Source of the DNA: an uncultured Collinsella sp. | GTDB taxonomy: Bacteria; Actinomycetota; Coriobacteriia; Coriobacteriales; Coriobacteriaceae | Reading direction: 5' to 3' | DNA length: 25,241 bases | NCBI GenBank assembly: GCA_902495525.1 | Contig: CABUXL010000024.1 | Span: forward strand, 1-25,241 | In this document: in pieces, positions 1-8,682 of the stretch | Layout of the letters: every line of letters begins with the position of its first letter | Position numbering within the stretch: position 1 is the stretch's first letter | Made by a program: the position numbers and the translations under genes | Notes under the pieces: generated by a model | What the model saw: only the letters and a program-made list of their open reading frames with translations | What the model was told of the DNA's origin: nothing | Database searches by the model: none

Positions 1-929
1 CCTCTGTTGTCGCCATCGACAAGAACGACGAGCGCACCCTGGCGGTCGGTATCGAGGCAAAGCGCATGCTCGGCCGTACGCCCGGCAACATCGTGGCCGT
101 TCGTCCCCTGAAGGACGGCGTCATCGCCGACTTCGATGTTACCGAGGCCATGCTTCGCTACTTTATCGACAAGGCGTCCGAGAAGCGCTATCCGTGGACC
201 CCGCGTCCGCGCGTTGTCGTCTGCGTTCCCTCTGGCGTCACGTCGGTCGAGAAGCGTGCTGTATTTGAGGCCACGATCCAGGCCGGCGCCCGCCAGGCCT
301 ACCTGATCGAGGAGCCCATGGCTGCCGCTATCGGCGCCGACTTGCCCGTCGAGGAGCCCACCGGCTCCATGGTCATCGACATCGGCGGCGGTACCACCGA
401 GGTCGCTGTTATCGCCATGGGCGGCATCGTCGTCTCGCAGTCCATCCGTATTGCCGGTGACGAGTTCGACCAGGCTATCCTCACGCACGTTCGCGATGCC
501 TACAACCTGGCCATCGGCGAGCGTACGGCAGAGGACATCAAGATCAAGGTCGGCTCCGCCGTGCCGCTCAAGGACGAGCTCGACGTCGAGGTCAACGGCC
601 GCGACGTGATCACCGGTCTGCCCAAGACCGTACGCATCGAGAGCGAGGAGATTCGTCGCGCACTCAACAAGCCGCTCGACGAGATGGCCAAGGCCGTCAA
701 GGACGCACTCGATGCCACGCCGCCCGATCTTGCCTCTGACCTTATGTACTATGGCATATTGCTGACCGGTGGCGGCGCGCTGCTGCGCGGTCTCGACGTG
801 CGCCTGCGCGATGAGACCGGCGTTTCGGTCAACGTCAGCCCCACGGCGCTCGATAACGTCGTTAACGGCTGTGCCCGCGTGCTCGAGGCCAATGCGTTTG
901 ATGGCGGCTTCGTCCAGACCAATGCTTAA
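1..929 (+). CDS. mreB: Rod shape-determining protein MreB (5' end outside window)
   Basis: This is the C-terminal roughly 309 residues of the bacterial actin MreB. The reading frame is open from base 3, so the gene starts upstream of the window. MreB polymerises on ATP at the inner face of the membrane and guides the elongasome that inserts lateral wall peptidoglycan. Hallmarks seen are the N-terminal block LGRTPGNIVAVRPLKDGVIA, the phosphate-2 loop DIGGGTTEVAVI and the adenosine-binding loop LTGGGALLRGLD near the C-terminus. The MreB assignment over FtsA or DnaK rests on these near-canonical strings and on mreC following 21 bases after the stop. No odd features are seen. Confidence 0.97.
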   Translation, partial: SVVAIDKNDERTLAVGIEAKRMLGRTPGNIVAVRPLKDGVIADFDVTEAMLRYFIDKASEKRYPWTPRPRVVVCVPSGVTSVEKRAVFEATIQAGARQAYLIEEPMAAAIGADLPVEEPTGSMVIDIGGGTTEVAVIAMGGIVVSQSIRIAGDEFDQAILTHVRDAYNLAIGERTAEDIKIKVGSAVPLKDELDVEVNGRDVITGLPKTVRIESEEIRRALNKPLDEMAKAVKDALDATPPDLASDLMYYGILLTGGGALLRGLDVRLRDETGVSVNVSPTALDNVVNGCARVLEANAFDGGFVQTNA

Positions 930-950
930 TTTCCAAAAGGTGGATTCCAT

Positions 951-1949
951 TTGGCACGATCTTCGGGTTTCTCCACAAATCTGAATACCAAGCGACAATC
1001 AACGGGTATGCGCCCGTTGATTGTTTTCAGCCTGATTTCGGTGTTGCTGCTCACGTTTTACATCCGCGAGGGCGAGGCAGGACCGATTCATGCCGTGCGT
1101 TCGGGCGTAACGACGATCACCTCGCCGGTGCGCTTTGTGGGCTCGGCTGTGGCGGCCCCCTTCAATGCGATCGGCAACGTGCTCTCTAACCTTACGGCGT
1201 CGCAGGACACGCTTGACGAGCTTAAGAAGCAAAATGAGGAGCTGACCTCTAAGGTTGCTGAGCTCTCCGAGGCTCAAAAGACCGCCGAGCGTCTGGAGGG
1301 GCTGGTCGGGCTGCAGTCGACCTACAACCTCAAATCGACCGCTGCTCGTATCGTTGGTGCCTCGGGCGATGCCTGGACCTCGACCGTCACGATCGATAAG
1401 GGTTCTGCCGACGGGCTTACCATCAACATGCCTGTGACGAGTTCTGCCGGTGTTATCGGCCAGATCATCGAAGTTTCGGCCAAGACATCGACCGTGCGCC
1501 TGATTGGCGACGAGAACTCGGGCGTGTCCGCCATGGTGCAGGACACGCGCGCCCAAGGCATGCTGCAGGGTCAGGCTGACGGCACGCTGCGTCTTGAGTA
1601 CGTGAGCGTCGACTCCGACGTTAAGGTTGGCGACATCATCGTGACCTCGGGCATCGGTGGCGTGTTCCCCAAGGGTCTTCCGCTTGGCACCGTCTCGTCG
1701 GTTGAAAAATCGGCAAACGACGTGTACTACACCATTGTGGTGCGCGCCCAGACCACGGCCGAGAACAACGAGGAAGTGCTGGTCATCACCTCGCTGACCG
1801 ACGAACAGTCGGCTTCGGATGAGGACGTGAGCACGGCCAACAGCGCGCCGCAGGGAACGTCGCGCGACGCTGCGACCAAGACGAAGGACGAGAGCTCGGA
1901 TGAGAGTTCCGACACGTCCGAGACGACCGATTCTGGCTCGAGCGAATAG
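951..1949 (+). CDS. mreC: Rod shape-determining protein MreC
   Basis: MreC is the bitopic elongasome scaffold that binds and activates PBP2/RodA in the extracytoplasmic space. The 332-residue product has a short basic cytoplasmic N-terminus, one membrane segment at about residues 21-38, a coiled-coil-like stretch at about 84-118, and then the beta-rich MreC core, including the conserved block near GVIGQIIEVSAKTSTVRLIGD. The start is TTG at 951, chosen because AAGGTGG lies 8 bases upstream and gives a normal N-terminus just before the membrane helix. After the core (about residue 285) comes an acidic Ser/Thr/Asp/Glu-rich low-complexity tail that is probably disordered. Its place between mreB and mreD supports the call. 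Confidence 0.95.
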   Translation: MARSSGFSTNLNTKRQSTGMRPLIVFSLISVLLLTFYIREGEAGPIHAVRSGVTTITSPVRFVGSAVAAPFNAIGNVLSNLTASQDTLDELKKQNEELTSKVAELSEAQKTAERLEGLVGLQSTYNLKSTAARIVGASGDAWTSTVTIDKGSADGLTINMPVTSSAGVIGQIIEVSAKTSTVRLIGDENSGVSAMVQDTRAQGMLQGQADGTLRLEYVSVDSDVKVGDIIVTSGIGGVFPKGLPLGTVSSVEKSANDVYYTIVVRAQTTAENNEEVLVITSLTDEQSASDEDVSTANSAPQGTSRDAATKTKDESSDESSDTSETTDSGSSE

Positions 1950-1960
1950 GGGGCATGTCC

Positions 1961-2527
1961 ATGGATCTACACGAGCAGGGGATGAGCTCCCGCACGTTTG
2001 TGATCGCCGCCATCGTGTGCGTGCTGCTGCAGGCAGGCCTGGCACCGCAGATCTCCATTGCGGGCGGTCGCGTCAACTTCATGATTATCCTGGTGTGCCT
2101 AAGCGTGTTCTCGGGCGACCCGACCCGTGCCGTCGTGTGCGGTTTTTGCAGCGGCTTGTTCTATGACCTGTCCGCTGCCGTGCCGGTGGGCGTTATGTCG
2201 CTCCTGCTGACCGTGGGTTCTTTTGCCCTGGTGCACAGCGCTGCCGGTCAGACGGGCGGCACCCCGAGTGCGCGCGGCATCACTGTTGGCGCCTTTGCGC
2301 TCGTCATTAATGTGATCTACAGCATCATTTTGCTGTTTATGGGTTTGGAGACGAGCTTTGTCGTGGCGATCTTCGGCCATGCGCTGCCGTCTTCGGTCCT
2401 GACGGGTCTGGTTGCCATTCCGTTTTTGATGTCCGGCGTCGTGCCGCAGTCCGGTTATGGATTCTCCGCACGTGGCGGACGCCAGACGGGTATGCGCTTT
2501 AAGCCCAAGACCCGTAAGCTCAAATAG
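1961..2527 (+). CDS. mreD: Rod shape-determining protein MreD
   Basis: This is a polytopic membrane protein of about 188 residues, the MreD component of the elongasome, whose biochemical role is not well defined. The sequence is mostly hydrophobic, with several predicted membrane segments. It carries the family-like stretch CGFCSGLFYDLSAAVPVGVM (compare G-x-x-x-G-L-x-x-D...P-x-G in MreD) and ends in a basic tail. The start is uncertain. An ATG at 1955 lies only one base after the AGGGGG ribosome-binding site, whereas the ATG at 1961 has a 7-base spacer and is preferred; 1982 is a third option. It sits 11 bases after mreC and 13 before mrdA. Confidence 0.9.
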   Translation: MDLHEQGMSSRTFVIAAIVCVLLQAGLAPQISIAGGRVNFMIILVCLSVFSGDPTRAVVCGFCSGLFYDLSAAVPVGVMSLLLTVGSFALVHSAAGQTGGTPSARGITVGAFALVINVIYSIILLFMGLETSFVVAIFGHALPSSVLTGLVAIPFLMSGVVPQSGYGFSARGGRQTGMRFKPKTRKLK

Positions 2528-2540
2528 GGGAGGCCTGTAG

Positions 2541-4610
2541 ATGTCTTCCCAGATGACGGTTATTATCGCCGGTATCGTGCTGGTTGTGGCCATCGTGGTC
2601 GCGCTGGTCATCATGCGTCGCGGCGATTCCCGTTTTACCTACGATACGCAGCATGGAACGGCCCCGCGCGCCACCGAGGGCGAGGGCAATACCGCGGCGA
2701 CCGCCTTTAAGGGCCGTTTTTCCATCCTCACCACGGGCGTGGGCGCGATGTTTGCGGCGCTTGCCGTCAAGCTGTGGGGCATGCAGATGGTCTCGTCGGA
2801 CTATTACGAGAAGCAGGCCAATAGCAATCAGACTCGCACTGTTACCACTCCTGCTGTGCGCGGCCGCATCCTCGACCGCAATGGCGTGGCACTTGTCCAG
2901 AACCGTCCCTCACTTGCTGTCGTGGCCTACCGCGACCTTGCCGAGGATGAGGTTCTGGTTCGCCATCTTGCCAACGTGCTTGGAATGCCTTACGTGGCGG
3001 TCCTTCGCAATATTCAGGACAATACAGAGGGCGCCCAGAGCCTGCATACCATCGCGACGGACGTCCGTCGCTCCACGGTTGCCTATATTCAGGAGCATGC
3101 CGGCGAGTTCCCGGGAGTCAAGATTGCCGAGCGTACCGAGCGCCAGTATCCATATGGCGAGACGGCATGCCATATCTTGGGCTATACCGGCACCATTACC
3201 TCCGAGCAGCTCGAGGCCCAGAATAAGAAAACCTCTGGCGATGATGATGCTTCTGCTGGCAAGATTACGTACCAGTCGGGCGATATCGTGGGCCAGGCGG
3301 GCGTTGAGAGCTACTACGAAAACCTGCTGCAGGGTATTCGTGGCGAGCAGACCGTCAAGGTCGATGCCTCGGGCAATGTGACCGGTCAGGCCGGCGCCGT
3401 GCCGGCGAAGGCCGGCTCCGACATTAAGCTCACGCTCGACCTTAAGATCCAACAGGCCTGCGAGACAGCGCTGGCGAGCGCTATCGAGCTTGCCAAGACC
3501 ACTGGCTACAGCAATGCCGGCAACGGCGCTGTGGTGTGTCTCGATCCCAACAATGGCGAGATCCTGGGCATGGCGAGCCAGCCCAAGTTCGATCCGTCCG
3601 TCTTTATCGGCGGCGTCTCAAATGACGTGTGGACCGAGCTCAATGATGACAAGGGTTCGCACCCGCTGCTCAACCGCGCCATTAGCGGACAGTACATGTC
3701 GGCTTCGACCATCAAGCCGCTCTCGGCACTGGCCGGTCTTGAGTTTGGAACCTACACGTCGGGGCAGACGACCAACTGCACGGGCTATTGGACGGGTCTG
3801 GGCAAGTCGTGGGGCAAGTACTGCTGGCTGCATTCCGGCCACGGCACCATGACGCTGCAGTCGGGTATCGCCAACTCATGCGACCCCGTCTTCTACGACA
3901 TGGGCAAGGCGTTCTTTTATGACGAGAAACATTCCGAGGGCCTGCAGGAGGTCTTTCGTCGCTGGGGCCTAGGCAAGACCTGCGGTATCGATCTGCCGAG
4001 TGAGGGCGCGGGCCGTATTCCCGATGCCGAGTGGAAAGAGTCGTACTTCACCGACGCATCTGCCGAGGACCGCAAGTGGAATGCCGGCGATATGACCAAC
4101 ATTGCTATCGGCCAGGGCGACATCCTGGTGACGCCCCTGCAGATGGCGTGCGCCTATATGGGTCTTGCCAACGGCGGTAAACAGTACGTGCCTCACGTGT
4201 TTTTATCTGCCGTGTCGCGCGATGGCGACGGCGATGCCTATAAGTACAACGGCAAGGGCAAGAAGAAGCGCCTGGAGGCCAAGATCAACAGCGATTCGGA
4301 TTTGGCTCTAGTTCGCAACGGCATGCACGACGTGATTTACACGGCATCGACGTCCCTGGCGGCGCACTTTGGCACCCTGACGCCGCAGGTATACGGCAAG
4401 TCGGGCACGGGCGAGAAAAGCGGCGAGGACGAATACGCGTGGTTCTGCGCCTATGCACCGGCCGATGATCCCAAGTATGTCATCGCTACTGTCCTGGAGC
4501 AGGGCGGCGGCGGCTCAGATACCGCGATGCATGTCGTGCGCGACGTGCTCGGCGTGATTTATGACGAGCCCGATACCTCTTCGGCCTCGGGCGATTCTTC
4601 GGTTCGATAG
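2541..4610 (+). CDS. mrdA: Penicillin-binding protein 2, elongation-specific transpeptidase
   Basis: This class B PBP cross-links peptidoglycan stem peptides and forms a complex with RodA. The 689-residue product has the PBP dimerisation region starting near GRILDRNG (about residues 112-119), then the transpeptidase domain with active-site S389-T-I-K392, the second motif S446-C-D448 and K620-S-G-T623. GGGAGG lies 7 bases before the ATG. An unusual feature is two hydrophobic segments, at about residues 6-25 and 60-82, with a roughly 35-residue polar linker between them; PBP2 normally has one. The second, ending just before the family block Q-x-V-S-x-D-Y-Y, is the usual anchor. The gene is followed 9 bases later by rodA, its usual partner. 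Confidence 0.96.
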   Translation: MSSQMTVIIAGIVLVVAIVVALVIMRRGDSRFTYDTQHGTAPRATEGEGNTAATAFKGRFSILTTGVGAMFAALAVKLWGMQMVSSDYYEKQANSNQTRTVTTPAVRGRILDRNGVALVQNRPSLAVVAYRDLAEDEVLVRHLANVLGMPYVAVLRNIQDNTEGAQSLHTIATDVRRSTVAYIQEHAGEFPGVKIAERTERQYPYGETACHILGYTGTITSEQLEAQNKKTSGDDDASAGKITYQSGDIVGQAGVESYYENLLQGIRGEQTVKVDASGNVTGQAGAVPAKAGSDIKLTLDLKIQQACETALASAIELAKTTGYSNAGNGAVVCLDPNNGEILGMASQPKFDPSVFIGGVSNDVWTELNDDKGSHPLLNRAISGQYMSASTIKPLSALAGLEFGTYTSGQTTNCTGYWTGLGKSWGKYCWLHSGHGTMTLQSGIANSCDPVFYDMGKAFFYDEKHSEGLQEVFRRWGLGKTCGIDLPSEGAGRIPDAEWKESYFTDASAEDRKWNAGDMTNIAIGQGDILVTPLQMACAYMGLANGGKQYVPHVFLSAVSRDGDGDAYKYNGKGKKKRLEAKINSDSDLALVRNGMHDVIYTASTSLAAHFGTLTPQVYGKSGTGEKSGEDEYAWFCAYAPADDPKYVIATVLEQGGGGSDTAMHVVRDVLGVIYDEPDTSSASGDSSVR

Positions 4611-4619
4611 GAGGTTGCG

Positions 4620-5846
4620 ATGGATTTTTCTCCGGCGGATCTGTTCCGTTCAACCAAGACCGGCTCTCGCAGCAGCCTGGACCGCGTCAACAAGCAACTT
4701 TCGGCCTCGCGCGGCACGTTTCGCCAAAAGGTGCATATCGGTGTGCTCGTGGCTACTGTGGCGCTCGTTGCCTACGGTGCCATCATTATCTGGTCGGCTT
4801 CGCAGTTTAAGGCCGATGCTTCGTTCTCACGCCATCTACTGGGAATTGGCATCGGAGCGGTGCTGGCGGTGCTCGTCTGGCGTACCGATCTGCGCGGTAT
4901 TTCCAATTTCTCGACGGCGTTGCTCGTCATCGACCTGATCGTGATTTTCTCGCCCAAGATTCCGGGTCTGTCCTATACAGGCGGTCTGGGCATGACGGGC
5001 TGGATCAAGATTCCCGGTATCGGCTTGACATTCCAGCCGGTTGAGCTTGCCAAGCTCATCACCATCTTCTTTATTGCTACGCTTGGCTCGCAGTATAACG
5101 GTCGCATCGATACCGTTCGCGACTACGTCAAGCTCTGCGGCATGCTGTCCATTCCGTTTTTGGCCGTCGTTGCCATGGGCGACCTGGGCTCGGGCCTGGT
5201 CGTGCTGGTTTCGGGCGCCATCGTCATCTGTATGAGCGGTGCACGCCGCGAATGGGTGCTGTCGACCCTGGCCCTGCTCGTGGGCCTGGTGGCCCTTGTC
5301 CTGGCGCTCGATTCGGTCCTTGATTCGTTGCTCGGCCACGATGTGCTCATCAAGCAGTATCAGATGAACCGTCTGACGGTCTTTATCGACCCCGATAATG
5401 CCGATTCGGATGATGCATACAACCTGCAGCAGTCGCTTATCGCCGTTGGCTCGGGCGGCTTCTTTGGTAAGGGTTTGGGCCATGCGACGCAGTCGGCCGG
5501 CGGCTTTCTGCCTGAGTTCCACACCGACTTCGTCTTCGCCTTTCTGTCCGAGACCTTTGGCTTTTGCGGCTCCTTTTTGCTGCTGTGCCTCTACGTGCTG
5601 CTGATCTTTTCGACGATTCGCGTCGCCTTTAAGTGCGAGTCGCTGTTCCTGCGTCTTTCGTGTGTGGGCATCGTTGGCATGTGGGCGTTCCAGACTTTCG
5701 AAAACATCGGCATGTGCATCGGCATGATGCCGATTACCGGTATTCCGCTACCGTTTATTAGCTTCGGTTCGTCTTCGATGATGATTCAGCTGCTGACGGT
5801 GGGTATCGTACAATCCATATGGCGGCATCGTTCGGGCGCCGCGTAA
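4620..5846 (+). CDS. rodA: Peptidoglycan glycosyltransferase RodA (SEDS family)
   Basis: RodA polymerises lipid II into glycan strands at the lateral wall and acts with PBP2. The 408-residue product has a cytoplasmic N-terminus of about 40 residues, followed by about ten membrane segments. SEDS hallmarks are Q139-P-V-E-L-A-K-L (usually QPSELAKL), the block FGKGLGHATQS, the loop LPEFHTDFVFAFLSETFGF containing D303 (the position of the catalytic Asp in RodA proteins), and the C-terminal PITGIPLPFISFGSSS. It is called RodA rather than FtsW because it follows mreBCD-mrdA directly. AGGAGG lies 5 bases before the ATG and overlaps the mrdA stop codon, which suggests translational coupling. Confidence 0.95.
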   Translation: MDFSPADLFRSTKTGSRSSLDRVNKQLSASRGTFRQKVHIGVLVATVALVAYGAIIIWSASQFKADASFSRHLLGIGIGAVLAVLVWRTDLRGISNFSTALLVIDLIVIFSPKIPGLSYTGGLGMTGWIKIPGIGLTFQPVELAKLITIFFIATLGSQYNGRIDTVRDYVKLCGMLSIPFLAVVAMGDLGSGLVVLVSGAIVICMSGARREWVLSTLALLVGLVALVLALDSVLDSLLGHDVLIKQYQMNRLTVFIDPDNADSDDAYNLQQSLIAVGSGGFFGKGLGHATQSAGGFLPEFHTDFVFAFLSETFGFCGSFLLLCLYVLLIFSTIRVAFKCESLFLRLSCVGIVGMWAFQTFENIGMCIGMMPITGIPLPFISFGSSSMMIQLLTVGIVQSIWRHRSGAA

Positions 5847-5864
5847 CCGCTGGAGGGGTTTGCT

Positions 5865-6794
5865 ATGAAAATTCCCGTAGATAAGCTGACCCGCGCTTTT
5901 AAGATGGGCGCGTCCGTTAAGAAGGATTCCGATACGCCGGTGCGCGTCTCGGTCTATCTGGATTCGTCCGCCTCGCGCTTTCTTGCCGAGACGGTGCGTG
6001 ACGCCTTTGTGCCGCAGACGACCTCGGGTATTGTGCGCGTCGAGCGTCTGGGGGAGGAGCGAATTGCTCCAAAGACCGATACCGATGTGGTGCTGGTGCT
6101 CTCGTGTGGTTCCGACCGCTTGGAGAGTGCCGTCCAGGAGCTCGTGATCGCCGGCGCGCCCGTGTGCGTGCTTGCCGAGTCTGCTGTGGAGGTGCCGTTT
6201 ATCGAGGAGTCCACGCCCATGCTCGGCGTGGTAGCGGCAACCGATAAGACGTATCTGCTCGAGACGCTTGCCCGCTGGATTCTCGATCGCACCGACAAGG
6301 AAACGGCTTTTGCGGCGAACTTTGCCTTCATGCGCATCGCGGCGGCCAATCGTATCATCACCTCGTGCGCGCTTACCAATATGGCGACCGGTGCACTGGT
6401 GTTTTTGCCGGGCGCCGATTATCCCGTTATGGCGCTGGCGCAGGTGGGCATGCTCTTTGAGCTCGCTGCCGTCTTTGGACGCAGCATTAAGCCTGAGCGC
6501 GGCTACGAGGTCGCGGGCGTGCTTGCCGGCGGTCTTGTGATCCGCGCGGTCACCCGCGCACTCGTCAAGCAGACGCCGCATATTGGGTTTGCCGTCAAGG
6601 CGCTCACTGCTGCCGCGGGCACCTATGGCATGGGCCGTGCGCTCGTTTCGCTCTACGAGCGCGATGTCGACTACAGTCGTGCCAACGAGGTGGTTACTGC
6701 CACGTTCTCCCGCGTTCGCGATCTGGTGACCACGGTCGCGGGCGCTACCCGTCCTATGGCGTCCTACCAAGACGCATCAGATCTCGCTGCTTAG
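5865..6794 (+). CDS. DUF697-type membrane-associated protein, function unknown
   Basis: The 309-residue product is not a known elongasome subunit. Residues about 145-265 resemble the DUF697 family seen at the C-terminus of some Era-like GTPases and YcjF proteins: a helical, partly hydrophobic region containing LPGADYPVMALAQVGMLFEL and later GTYGMGRALVSLYE. Residues about 25-110 read like a small alpha/beta domain with a hydrophobic strand DVVLVLS followed by PVCVLAES, similar to the later half of a G domain, but I find no P-loop (GxxxxGK[ST]) or NKxD motif, so GTP binding is not supported. GGAGGGG lies upstream of the ATG, 18 bases after rodA, indicating co-transcription with the wall-synthesis genes. 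The role is unknown. Confidence 0.75.
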   Translation: MKIPVDKLTRAFKMGASVKKDSDTPVRVSVYLDSSASRFLAETVRDAFVPQTTSGIVRVERLGEERIAPKTDTDVVLVLSCGSDRLESAVQELVIAGAPVCVLAESAVEVPFIEESTPMLGVVAATDKTYLLETLARWILDRTDKETAFAANFAFMRIAAANRIITSCALTNMATGALVFLPGADYPVMALAQVGMLFELAAVFGRSIKPERGYEVAGVLAGGLVIRAVTRALVKQTPHIGFAVKALTAAAGTYGMGRALVSLYERDVDYSRANEVVTATFSRVRDLVTTVAGATRPMASYQDASDLAA

Positions 6795-6804
6795 GGGTTT
6801 TCCG

Positions 6805-8682
6805 TTGCGCGTTCCGTACCAAGATTGTTTTCATTTAATTGAGCCGTTGCTCGCCAAGGTCGAGAAGCCGAGCCGCTATATCGATCACGAGTGGGGCACG
6901 CTTTCCAAGGCCGATGCCGACTACCGTTGCTGCCTGATCTATCCGGATGTGTACGAGGTTGGTCTGCCCAACCAGGGCATCGCCATCCTCTACAACATCC
7001 TTAACCAGGCCGAGGGCATCTCCTGCGAGCGTGGCTATGTGCCGTGGCCTGATATGGGTGACGCCATGCGCGAGGCGGGCATTCCGCTGCTCTCGCTCGA
7101 GGGTGCAGCGCCGGTCGCTTCGTTTGATATCGTCGGCCTGCATGTGCCGCACGAGATGGCGGTGACGAACTTCCTCGAGGCACTCGACCTCGCTGGCATT
7201 CCGCTGTTGGCGGCCGACCGAGGTGCAGACGACCCCATCATCATCGCCGGCGGCCCCTCGGTGTACAACCCCGAGCCGTACGCGGCCTTCTTCGATGCCA
7301 TCCTCATCGGTGAGGGCGAGGAATCGCTGCTCGAGACCTGCCAGCTGCATCGCCGCCTGCGTGACGAAGGGGTCCCGCGCGCGCAGATTGTCGAGCAGCT
7401 TGCATCCATTGCCGGCAACTACGTGCCGTCGCTCTATGAGGTTCGTCACGACGAGCCCTGCTCGCCGCATGGCTACACCGTGCCGCGTGAAGGCAAGGAT
7501 GCGCCGACCGTGGTCTACAAGCGCGTCGTCGAGGATTTCGGCGCCACGAATCCGCTGTCGCAGTCGTGCGTACCCTATGCGCAGCTGGTCCACGACCGCC
7601 TGTCTATCGAGATTCTTCGCGGCTGCGCCCGCGGCTGTCGTTTTTGCCAGGCCGGCATGACGTATCGCCCGGTGCGTGAGCGCTCGGCCGACCAGATCGT
7701 CTCGTCGGTGATTCAGGGTCTGGAAAAGACCGGCTATGACGAGGTGTCGCTGACCTCGCTCTCCACGACCGACCACTCCTGCATTCGCGACGTGCTCGGC
7801 AGGCTCAACCGTCGCCTGGAGGATACGGGTATTCGCGTGTCTATTCCGTCGCAGCGCCTGGATTCGTTTGGCGTGGATATGGCCGAGTCGGTCGCCGGCG
7901 AAAAGAAGGGCGGCCTGACGTTCGCGCCCGAGGCCGGCAGCCAGCGCATGCGCGACATCATTAACAAGAACGTGACCGAGGAGGATCTGGACCGTGCGGC
8001 CAAGGCGGCCTTCGAGGCCGGCTGGAACCGCATGAAGCTCTACTTTATGATGGGTCTTCCCGGCGAGCGCGACGAGGATATCGTGGCCATCGCCAATCTG
8101 GCCGATCACGTGCTGGAGCTCGGTCGTTCCGTGGTGCCCAAGGCTCGTCGCGGCTCGATCTCGGTGTCCATCTCGGTTTCGGTCTTTATCCCCAAGGCTG
8201 CCACGCCGTTCCAGTGGTGCCCGCAGCTCGACTACGACGACGTCAAGCGTCGCCAGAAGCTGCTTGTCACGAGCGTTCGCAACCGTGCCGTCCGCGTGCA
8301 TTACCACGATGCTGAGACCTCGCTCATTGAGGCCGCGCTGTCCCGCGCCGGTCGTGACATGACGCCCGTCATCATCGATGCTTGGCGCGCGGGCTCTCGC
8401 TTTGACGCCTGGGTAGAGCATTTCTCGCTCGATAACTGGAAGGAGGCTGCTGCGAAAAACGGCATCGACCTCAATGAGCTTGTGCACCTGCCCTACGAGT
8501 TGGACTGGCGCCTGCCGTGGGAGCATGTGAGTCCCGGCTGCACGCGCGGCTTCCTCGAGCGCGAGTACCGTCGCTCGCTCGAGGGTGTCACGACTCCCGA
8601 CTGCACCCGCACGTCGTGCACCGGCTGCGGGATCTGCCCCACGCTCCACGCCAAGAATGTATTGATGGGTGATCGCGCATGA
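6805..8682 (+). CDS. TIGR03960-family radical SAM protein
   Basis: This 625-residue radical SAM protein has an N-terminal cobalamin-binding-like Rossmann region (about residues 35-180, including IIIAGGPSVYNPEPYAAFFD and IGEGEE). I see no DxHxxG cobalamin ligand motif. The radical SAM domain carries C274-x3-C278-x2-C281 within RGCARGCRFCQAG, which ligates the [4Fe-4S] cluster that cleaves SAM. The C-terminus has a second cluster-like set, C600-x4-C605-x2-C608-x2-C611. The start is TTG at 6805 with AGGGG upstream; it follows the DUF697 gene by 10 bases. The substrate is unknown. The family commonly precedes TIGR03936, as here, and lies beside rplU-rpmA-obg, so a role near the ribosome is an inference only. 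Confidence 0.9.
   Translation: MRVPYQDCFHLIEPLLAKVEKPSRYIDHEWGTLSKADADYRCCLIYPDVYEVGLPNQGIAILYNILNQAEGISCERGYVPWPDMGDAMREAGIPLLSLEGAAPVASFDIVGLHVPHEMAVTNFLEALDLAGIPLLAADRGADDPIIIAGGPSVYNPEPYAAFFDAILIGEGEESLLETCQLHRRLRDEGVPRAQIVEQLASIAGNYVPSLYEVRHDEPCSPHGYTVPREGKDAPTVVYKRVVEDFGATNPLSQSCVPYAQLVHDRLSIEILRGCARGCRFCQAGMTYRPVRERSADQIVSSVIQGLEKTGYDEVSLTSLSTTDHSCIRDVLGRLNRRLEDTGIRVSIPSQRLDSFGVDMAESVAGEKKGGLTFAPEAGSQRMRDIINKNVTEEDLDRAAKAAFEAGWNRMKLYFMMGLPGERDEDIVAIANLADHVLELGRSVVPKARRGSISVSISVSVFIPKAATPFQWCPQLDYDDVKRRQKLLVTSVRNRAVRVHYHDAETSLIEAALSRAGRDMTPVIIDAWRAGSRFDAWVEHFSLDNWKEAAAKNGIDLNELVHLPYELDWRLPWEHVSPGCTRGFLEREYRRSLEGVTTPDCTRTSCTGCGICPTLHAKNVLMGDRA

Noticed and set aside
1..65. mreB as a truncated gene or pseudogene
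   Set aside because: The frame is open to the window edge and encodes canonical MreB residues, so the missing 5' end is due only to the window boundary.
6835..8649. A 604-codon open frame on the - strand opposite the radical SAM gene
   Set aside because: The + strand frame has diagnostic iron-sulfur motifs; the antisense frame has only compositional openness.
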